Shown: piece after piece, positions 18,486-24,143 of the stretch
Layout: each line of letters starts with the position of its first letter
How positions within the stretch are numbered: position 1 is the stretch's first letter
NCBI GenBank assembly: GCA_041394705.1
Contig: JAWKHS010000003.1
Coordinates: 62,001 to 126,000 of the forward strand
From: Vicinamibacterales bacterium
GTDB taxonomy: Bacteria; Acidobacteriota; Vicinamibacteria; Vicinamibacterales; UBA2999
Reading direction: 5' to 3'
Length of the DNA stretch: 64,000 nucleotides
Position numbers and translations under genes: made by a program
The notes under the pieces: generated by a model
Seen by the model: only the letters and a program-made list of their open reading frames with translations
What the model was told of the DNA's origin: nothing
Database searches by the model: none

Positions 18486-19034
18486 TCAGGGCCGGCGTCG
18501 CGTGGGCTCCGGCTCCACGTCCGCGCGCTCCCCGTCGCCGAGGTAGAGGCGAGCCCGCCGGATCTTGCCGTCCGCCAGCTGCAGGAAGAGGGCGCCGGGC
18601 ACGACGTGGCGGGTGCCGGTGGCGGCGTCGGTGTAGGCGCCGACGATCTGGACGGCGACCGCCACTCCGCCCCAGGGGCCGGGCGCCTCGTGGAACAGGG
18701 TCGCCGTGGTCTCCCGCGCCGTTTCGGTCTCCAGGCGGTAGACACGCTTGACCTCCCGGGCGGCCAGGCGCGCCGCCCACACGCGGATGCCGGACGGTCC
18801 GCGGTAGGTGGCCGTGCCGCGTTGGTCTGGCGTCGGGCCGGTCGTGAGGAGGGCGTCGTCGGCGTGGAGCGCCACGAACCGGTCGAGGGTCTCGGGCGCG
18901 TCGGACAGGGCGTTCAGCCGATCGATCCACTCCCGCACGACGGCGGCGGGTTGCGCGGCCTGCGCGGCGGGGGCCTGCGCGGCGCTGACGAAGGGGAGGG
19001 CGGCGAGGATGAGGGGCAGGGCGGCCGGTGGCAT
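18486..19034 (-). CDS. Exported NTF2/SnoaL-like protein
   Basis: This 182-aa protein has a signal peptide (about residues 1-26) and one NTF2-like alpha+beta barrel. Typical features are VVREWIDRLNALSDAPETLDRFVALHADDALL at the start of the domain (about 32-63) and VVPGALFLQLADGKIRRARLYLGD near the end. SnoaL-type domains may be small isomerases or ligand-binding cups; nothing here picks one. It lies 88 bases upstream of the M1 peptidase on the same strand, so the two may share a transcript. Its -10-like TACAAT ends only six bases before the ATG, so translation probably starts from a leaderless mRNA. Confidence 0.75.
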   Translation of the reverse strand: MPPAALPLILAALPFVSAAQAPAAQAAQPAAVVREWIDRLNALSDAPETLDRFVALHADDALLTTGPTPDQRGTATYRGPSGIRVWAARLAAREVKRVYRLETETARETTATLFHEAPGPWGGVAVAVQIVGAYTDAATGTRHVVPGALFLQLADGKIRRARLYLGDGERADVEPEPTRRRP

Positions 19035-19040
19035 GGCAGG

Positions 19041-19046
19041 ATTGTA
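19041..19046 (-). promoter_or_regulatory. -10 element giving a leaderless transcript
   Basis: The minus strand reads TACAAT, then six bases, then the ATG at 19034. With transcription starting about seven bases after a -10 hexamer, the mRNA would begin at the start codon. No ribosome-binding site is possible in that space. The -35 is unclear. Confidence 0.5.
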
Positions 19047-19097
19047 CGAGTCCGACGCCGTGACGTTCGGTGACGAGTGTCCGGGCCACGGTCCCGC

Positions 19098-19103
19098 TAC
19101 AAT
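19098..19103 (+). promoter_or_regulatory. -10 element (TACAAT) for the HpaI-like gene
   Basis: TACAAT lies 23 bases before the GTG at 19127 and is followed by AGGAGG at 19118-19123, an ideal ribosome-binding site that decides the start. The divergent -10 for the NTF2-like gene is only about 50 bases away. Confidence 0.5.
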
Positions 19104-19126
19104 TCGTCCACCATTCAGGAGGCTCC

Positions 19127-20167
19127 GTGCGCCATCTCATCACCGTCGTGCTCTCGTCGGTCCTCGCAGCCGGCGGCTTCGTCGCCGCACAGACGCCCAA
19201 GGCTCGTCACAACAAGGTGATCGCGCTGCTCGAGGCCGGGCAGCCCGTGTTCGGGCTCTACGCGCCGAGCAACCGTCGCTTCCCGGGGGGGCCTCCGGGG
19301 ACGGGACGACCCGCCGGCGCGCCCGGGCAGCCGGTCCAGCCCGCGCGTCCGGAGGTTCCGGCCAAGACGCCGGCCGACCTGGCGCGTGAGGCCGTCGCCT
19401 ACAAGCTGTCGGACTTCGTCTTCGACGGCAGCATGGAAGGCAACTTCGAGCGCGCGTATCCGGCGTTCGCCGAGTTCTCGAAGGCGCTGTCGGGCGCGGG
19501 CATCATCGCGCGCACGCCCGCTCTGCACCTCACGCACCCGATGATCGTGAAGTCGCCCGAGCTTCGGCCCGACCTGGCCGCCACGCAGGCCGCCATCGGC
19601 AAGCAGCTGAACCTCGGCGTGAGCGGCATCATGCTCGTCACGGTCGAGACCGCCGACGAGGCCCGGGCTGGGATCGCCGCGATGCGCTTCAGGTCCAAGG
19701 GCGGCGTCCGGCCAGACGACGTGGGCGGCGCGCCCGCCGTGTGGGGCATGAGCGAGGCCGAGTACCGACAGAAGGCCGACGTGTGGCCGCTCGACCCGCA
19801 GGGCGAACTCATCAACTGGACCATCGTCGAGAGCAAGAAGGGGCTCGCGAACCTCAAGGAGATCGCGGCCGTGCCGGGCATCGGCGTGCTGTGGCCGGGC
19901 GCGGGCACGCTGCGCGGCGTCTTCAGCACGACCGGCGCCGACGGCACGCGCGTCCTCGACGAGCCCGCGTGGGAGAACGCCATCCAGTCGGTCCTGGCCG
20001 CCTGCAAGGCCAACAAGCTGGCCTGCGGGTTCCCGGCCAACGCCTCGGACATCGAGACGCGGATGAAGCAGGGCTTCAACGTGTTCGTCATGAACTGGGG
20101 CGATCCCGGCTTCAAGACCGTGGAGATGGGCCGCAAGATCGCCGGCCGCACCGACACCACTCGGTAG
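19127..20167 (+). CDS. Exported HpcH/HpaI aldolase-like protein
   Basis: This 346-aa protein is read from a GTG placed by an AGGAGG site. It begins with a signal peptide (about 1-21, ending VAAQ), unusual because HpcH/HpaI aldolases are cytoplasmic. The barrel follows family order: GLYAPSNRR near residue 43, LGVSGIMLVTVETADEARAGIAA (about 162-184), the segment TIVES containing the conserved Glu, and a VLWPGAGTLRGVFSTTG segment. In HpaI the last segment reads like GPxDL and supplies the metal-binding Asp; here the Asp is absent. It may therefore bind rather than cleave a substrate, or use a changed site. The gene is single, divergent from the NTF2-like gene. Confidence 0.75.
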   Translation: MRHLITVVLSSVLAAGGFVAAQTPKARHNKVIALLEAGQPVFGLYAPSNRRFPGGPPGTGRPAGAPGQPVQPARPEVPAKTPADLAREAVAYKLSDFVFDGSMEGNFERAYPAFAEFSKALSGAGIIARTPALHLTHPMIVKSPELRPDLAATQAAIGKQLNLGVSGIMLVTVETADEARAGIAAMRFRSKGGVRPDDVGGAPAVWGMSEAEYRQKADVWPLDPQGELINWTIVESKKGLANLKEIAAVPGIGVLWPGAGTLRGVFSTTGADGTRVLDEPAWENAIQSVLAACKANKLACGFPANASDIETRMKQGFNVFVMNWGDPGFKTVEMGRKIAGRTDTTR

Positions 20168-20205
20168 GGCCCCGGCTGTCCGGACGTTGAGATCGCCCGG
20201 GGACT

Positions 20206-20223
20206 TTGGTATTTATGTACCAA
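20206..20223 (+). promoter_or_regulatory. Palindromic candidate operator
   Basis: TTGGTA (20206-20211), six bases, then TACCAA (20218-20223): a perfect 6-bp inverted repeat in an AT-rich patch. It ends on the first base of the ATG of the following gene, whose product has a ribbon-helix-helix-like segment. Self-repression is the simple reading. Confidence 0.45.
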
Positions 20224-20519
20224 TGTCACCTCGTACACCGAAGGCCCCGCCTGCGGCCGTCGAGCGGGTGCAGACCGGCGTCCGCCTCGAGAAGCGGCTG
20301 CTGAAGGTCGCCAAGGCGCTGGCCGATTCGCTGGACCTCACGCTGGGCGATCTCCTGGAAGGCGTGCTGCTGCACGCGCTCGAGGGGCGCGCGCCGTTCA
20401 GCCCGGCCACGCTGGCCCGGGCCGGGCAGTTGAAGGACGTCTTCGGGCTGGACCTCACCGCGGCCGATGCGCATCGCCTCGTGGAGCGGCCCATGGCCGC
20501 GGATCGGCGGGCCCGATGA
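20223..20519 (+). CDS. Small protein with a ribbon-helix-helix-like segment
   Basis: This 98-aa protein carries VQTGVRLEKRLLKVAKALAD (about residues 15-34) followed by LTLGDLLEGVLLHALEG. A short strand followed by two helices resembles CopG/Arc-type DNA-binding folds, but the match is not certain. Proteins of this type recur as conserved hypotheticals in Acidobacteriota. ATG at 20223 is chosen because the palindrome 20206-20223 would then be leader or operator DNA; an in-frame TTG at 20187 would read through it. It overlaps the next gene by four bases (ATGA), indicating translational coupling. Its role is unproven; transcription regulation is a guess from the fold and the palindrome. Confidence 0.6.
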   Translation: MSPRTPKAPPAAVERVQTGVRLEKRLLKVAKALADSLDLTLGDLLEGVLLHALEGRAPFSPATLARAGQLKDVFGLDLTAADAHRLVERPMAADRRAR

Positions 20520-20920
20520 CGCCCGAGGACGCGCGCCGCGTCAGCGCCTTCCAGGACGGCACGCTGCCCGACGACGCCTTCCACCATCGCGATCACGTCC
20601 GCATGGCCTGGGTGTACGTGCGGGAGCACGGCCCGCGCGAGGCCGGCTGGCGGTTCGACGCCGACCTGCGCCGGTTCGCCGCCGCCAAGGGGGTGCCCGG
20701 GCTGTACCACGCGACGATCACGGGCGCCTACCTCGCGCTCATCGCGGAGCGCGTCCTGGCGGCCCCCGGCGACGACTGGTCCGCCTTTGCCGCCGCGAAC
20801 CCGGATCTCCTGACGTGGAAGCCGGGCGTGCTCGATCGCTACTACTCGACCGACCGCCTGTGGTCCGACCTGGCCCGCCGGCAGTTCGTGCTGCCCGACC
20901 TCGGGCCGCCCGCCCCCTGA
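20516..20920 (+). CDS. Conserved uncharacterised small protein
   Basis: This 134-aa protein is coupled by a 4-bp overlap to the preceding gene. It belongs to a widespread family without known function. It is recognised by DAFHHRDHVRMAWVYVREHG (about residues 20-39), the stretch GVPGLYHATITGAYLALIAER, and a C-terminal YYSTDRLWSDLARRQFVLPD. The clustered histidines (FHHRDH) could bind metal. No membrane segment or signal is present, so it is cytoplasmic. It converges with the CoA-transferase gene, 23 bases away. I looked at a toxin-antitoxin reading of the pair and did not find support. Confidence 0.7.
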   Translation: MTPEDARRVSAFQDGTLPDDAFHHRDHVRMAWVYVREHGPREAGWRFDADLRRFAAAKGVPGLYHATITGAYLALIAERVLAAPGDDWSAFAAANPDLLTWKPGVLDRYYSTDRLWSDLARRQFVLPDLGPPAP

Positions 20921-20943
20921 CATCGGTCCGCCGGACGCACGCG

Positions 20944-22131
20944 CTAGCGGCCGCCGCCCGCACGCATCAGATCGATGGCCGCGGCCGAGTAGCCGAGCGC
21001 GCCGAGGACCTCGGTCGTGTGTTCGCCCAGGAGCGGCGCGCGACGGCCGGGATCGAGCGGCGTCTCCGACAGCTTCAGCGGCGTGCCGATCGTCCGCAGC
21101 CGGCCCAGCGCGGGATGGTCCACCTCGAGGGACATCTCGCGCGCCCGCGCCTGCGGCGTGTCGAACGCCTCGGCATAGCTGAGGATCGGGCCCGAGGGGA
21201 TGCCCGCGGCGTCCAGGCGCGCGAGCCACTCGGCCCGGCCGGCGGTGACGGTCACGGCCTCGATCCGGGAGGCGAGTTCCTCGCGGTGCGCCACGCGTGC
21301 CGTGTCGCTCGCGAAGCGGGGGTCGTCGAGCCACTCGGGGTGGCCGAGGAGCGCGGCCAGCTTCGTGAACGTCCGCTGGTTCGCGGCGCCGAGGGTCACG
21401 TAGCCGTCGGCGCACCGGACGGCCTGGTAGGGCGCGCTCATGCGGTGCGCCGAGCCGAGCGGACCGGGCACGCCACGCCCGCTGAAGTACTCGGTGGCCT
21501 CCCACACCGACAGGGCCAGGCCCGCATCGCCGAGTGACGTGTCCACGAGCTGGCCGCGGCCCGTGCGCTCCCGGTAGTGGAGGGCGGCGAGGATGCCGGC
21601 CAGCGCGAAGAGGCCAGCGCCGAGGTCCGTCACGGGGATCCCCGCCTTCGCCGGCGGCCGGTCAGCCTCGCCCGTCACGGACATGATGCCGGACACCCCC
21701 TGGGCGACCAGATCGAACCCGCCCTTCGCGGCCCACGGGCCGGTCTGGCCGTAGCCAGAAATCGAGGCGTAGATGAGGCGCGGATGCGCGGCCGAGAGCG
21801 CCGGGTAGTCGAGGCCGAGGCGCGCCATCACGCCCGGGCGGAAGTTCTCGACGAGGACGTCGGCCGACGACGCCAGGCGCCGCACGGCCTCGCGCGCGTC
21901 GTCCCGGCCGAGGTCGAGCACGACGCCCAGCTTTCCGCGGTTGACGGCGTTGAAGGCCGCGCTCTCGCCGCCGGTCGCGCCGGCCATGGCGCGCGTGGAG
22001 TCGCCGCCCGGAGGCTCCACTTTGATCACGCGGGCCCCCATGTCCGCCAGTAGCATGGCGCAGTAAGGCCCCGCCATCACCTGCGTGAGGTCGAGCACCA
22101 CTATGCCGTCGAGCAACGTTCTCCTGGACAT
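20944..22131 (-). CDS. Class III CoA-transferase (CaiB/BaiF family)
   Basis: This 395-aa enzyme moves CoA between carboxylic acids. The N-terminus LDGIVVLDLTQVMAGPYCAMLLADMGARVIKVE is diagnostic. Further family motifs are VNRGKLGVVLDL, ADVLVENFRPGVMARLGLDY, YASISGYGQTGPWAAKGGFDL and GQLVDTSLGDA, the last containing the Asp region that forms the acyl anhydride in this family. ATG at 22131 is needed to keep the N-terminal strand. That places the first 29 bases opposite the coding start of the divergent crotonase at 22103. A CoA-transferase beside a crotonase suggests activation and hydration of one unknown acid. The C-terminal domain is complete. Confidence 0.9.
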   Translation of the reverse strand: MSRRTLLDGIVVLDLTQVMAGPYCAMLLADMGARVIKVEPPGGDSTRAMAGATGGESAAFNAVNRGKLGVVLDLGRDDAREAVRRLASSADVLVENFRPGVMARLGLDYPALSAAHPRLIYASISGYGQTGPWAAKGGFDLVAQGVSGIMSVTGEADRPPAKAGIPVTDLGAGLFALAGILAALHYRERTGRGQLVDTSLGDAGLALSVWEATEYFSGRGVPGPLGSAHRMSAPYQAVRCADGYVTLGAANQRTFTKLAALLGHPEWLDDPRFASDTARVAHREELASRIEAVTVTAGRAEWLARLDAAGIPSGPILSYAEAFDTPQARAREMSLEVDHPALGRLRTIGTPLKLSETPLDPGRRAPLLGEHTTEVLGALGYSAAAIDLMRAGGGR

Positions 22132-22876
22132 CGATGACTCGGTCGCCACGGTCACGCTGGCGCGGCCCGAGGCGCGGAATGCCCTCACCTGGGCGATGTA
22201 CGACGCCCTCGTCGAAGCCTGTGACGCGGCCGTGGAGGCGCGCGCGCGCGTGCTCATCATACGAGGTTCCGGCGATGCCTTCTCCGCCGGCACCGACATC
22301 GCGCAGTTCGACCGCGTCCGGACGGGCGAGGACGGCGTGGCCTACGAGCGGCGCATCGGCGCGGTGGTCGACGCGGTGGAGGCCTTGAACGTGGTGACGA
22401 TCGCGTCGGTGGAGGGGCCGGCCGTGGGCGGCGGGTGCGCGCTGGCCGTCGCATGCGACCTGCGCATCGCCGCCGACACGGCGCGCTTCGGCGTGCCCGT
22501 CGCGCGGACGCTCGGCAACTGCCTGTCGGTCGAGAACCTGGCGCGGCTCGTGGACCTGGTGGGCACGGGCCGCGCGACCGAGATGCTGCTCACGGGGCGG
22601 CTGGTGCCGGCCGAGCAGGCGCTCGACTGGGGCCTCGTGACGCGCGTCGTGTCGCCGGAGGACCTGGCCGCCGAGACCACGGCCCTCGCGCGCGACCTCG
22701 CCACGCGCGCGCCGAGCACGCTGGTGGCGACCAAGGCCATGATGCGCCGGCTCCGCGAGGTCCGCCGGCCGGCCCCCGGATCGTGCGACGACCTCGTCGC
22801 CGCCTGCTACGCCAGCCCCTGGTTCCGCGAGGGCGTGGCGGCCTTCGCCGAGCGGCGCGCGCCGTCCTTCCGCTGA
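22103..22876 (+). CDS. Enoyl-CoA hydratase/isomerase family (crotonase)
   Basis: This 257-aa crotonase-fold protein begins MPSSNVLLDIDDSVATVTL. The oxyanion-hole segments are GSGDAFSAGTDIAQF (about 54-68) and VEGPAVGGGCALAVACDLRIA. In hydratases the next stretch carries a catalytic Glu (a GLPE-type motif); here it reads FGVPVARTLGNCLS with no Glu in that place, so the reaction may be other than simple hydration. ATG at 22103 is the first that keeps the N-terminal strand and overlaps the divergent CoA-transferase by 29 bases; ATG at 22085 would lengthen the overlap. It ends 22 bases from the convergent carrier gene. Its substrate is likely shared with the CoA-transferase. Confidence 0.87.
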   Translation: MPSSNVLLDIDDSVATVTLARPEARNALTWAMYDALVEACDAAVEARARVLIIRGSGDAFSAGTDIAQFDRVRTGEDGVAYERRIGAVVDAVEALNVVTIASVEGPAVGGGCALAVACDLRIAADTARFGVPVARTLGNCLSVENLARLVDLVGTGRATEMLLTGRLVPAEQALDWGLVTRVVSPEDLAAETTALARDLATRAPSTLVATKAMMRRLREVRRPAPGSCDDLVAACYASPWFREGVAAFAERRAPSFR

Positions 22877-22898
22877 GGCGCGGCCGGCGCCGCGACGC

Positions 22899-24143
22899 TC
22901 AGAAGAGCAGCCAGCACGCGGCCGTGCCGACGATGGTCATCGACAGGCCCCACGCCAGCAGCTGGTTGAACAGCTTGTCCGTGTCTTCCCGCCGCGCGTT
23001 GGGCAGCGCCGCGATGCACAGGGCGCCAATCGTCGACAGCGGCGAGAGATCCACCAGGTGTCCGCCGACGACCATCGACGAGGCGATGCCCATGGCGCTG
23101 CCGCCGCCCAGGCGCTCGACCAGTCCCGGCACCGTGGGCAGGAAGGCCGGCAGCACCACGCCGGACGTGCTGCTGTAGACCGAGACCAGGCCGGTGGCGA
23201 ACGCCACGACGGCGTTCACGGTCGCGGGCGACGAGATGCTGGCCAGGAGGTCCGTGAACAGCGACATCCCCTGGGTCTTCTCCATGACGCCGATGAGCAC
23301 CGTGACGCCGCACACCATCAGGACGACGCCCCACGGCATCTGGCGGATGGCTTCCTTCTCGTCGCTGGCCTTCAGGAGCGAGAGCGCCGTGGCGGCCGTC
23401 ATGGCCGCCATGCCCACCTGCACCTCGAAGAGCACCACCGCGAGGACCACGGCCACCAGCGCGCCGAGCGTCAGCCAGTGCCGGCTCTCGAAGGGCTCGT
23501 GCGGGGCGAGGGTGGCGCCGTCGGCCCCGCGGTGGCTCGTGAAGAGCTTCCAGCCGCCGAAGAGGAAGTAGGCCGTGAAGGTGACGACGACGTGCGCCAT
23601 GAGGTTGTTGGCGTAGGTCGTCCATTCCTGGCCCGTCAGGCCGATGTTGTTCAGGATGCCGTCCACGATGACGCCGGTCGGCGCGAACGGCGAGAGCGCC
23701 CCGGCCTGGGCGCCGTTGCCGAGCATCAGCGCGCTCAGGAACGGCGGCACGCCGGCCTGGGCGCCGACGGCCATGCCCATGGGCGCGAGGAGCGCGGCCG
23801 TGGCGATGTTGCCTGGACCGATGGACGACAGGAACAGGGCGACGACGAAGAACATCACCGGGATGACCCCGGCATTCCCCCGGCACAGCGACACCGCCCG
23901 TGCCGCCAGCCGCTTCAGGGTGCCGTTCACGCCGGCCATGCCGAAGAGCAGCGTGACGCCGACCAGCGTGATGAAGAGGGGAATCGGGAAGGCCCCGATC
24001 ACCTCGTTGTAGCGCATGCCCCCCAGGTAGACGCCGACGATCCAGGCGAGCGCCATCGAGACGACGCCGACGTTCACCTTGCTGACCATGCTCAGGGTGA
24101 CCGCCGTGGCCAGGGCCGCGAGTGAGATCCAGGCGATGTTCAT
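22899..24143 (-). CDS. SLC13/MatC-type dicarboxylate carrier
   Basis: This 414-aa membrane protein has about eleven hydrophobic helices and begins MNIAWISLAALATAVTLSMV, matching the MatC N-terminal domain of dicarboxylate/malonate carriers. Typical features are NVGVVSMALAWIVGVYLGG, the FLSSIGPGNIATAALLAPMG loop (residues near 105-124) and a late VYSSTSGVVLPAFLPTVPG re-entrant segment. The ATG at 24143 has GGAGG upstream and overlaps the stop of the FAD/Fe-S dehydrogenase by four bases, so it is the last gene of that operon. By association it probably imports a hydroxy- or dicarboxylic acid used by the dehydrogenase. The counter-ion is not evident. Confidence 0.85.
   Translation of the reverse strand: MNIAWISLAALATAVTLSMVSKVNVGVVSMALAWIVGVYLGGMRYNEVIGAFPIPLFITLVGVTLLFGMAGVNGTLKRLAARAVSLCRGNAGVIPVMFFVVALFLSSIGPGNIATAALLAPMGMAVGAQAGVPPFLSALMLGNGAQAGALSPFAPTGVIVDGILNNIGLTGQEWTTYANNLMAHVVVTFTAYFLFGGWKLFTSHRGADGATLAPHEPFESRHWLTLGALVAVVLAVVLFEVQVGMAAMTAATALSLLKASDEKEAIRQMPWGVVLMVCGVTVLIGVMEKTQGMSLFTDLLASISSPATVNAVVAFATGLVSVYSSTSGVVLPAFLPTVPGLVERLGGGSAMGIASSMVVGGHLVDLSPLSTIGALCIAALPNARREDTDKLFNQLLAWGLSMTIVGTAACWLLF

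Noticed and set aside
20223..20920. Toxin-antitoxin system
   Set aside because: The first protein could be a DNA-binding antitoxin, but the second matches a widespread conserved unknown family without toxin motifs and is larger than typical toxins of that layout.
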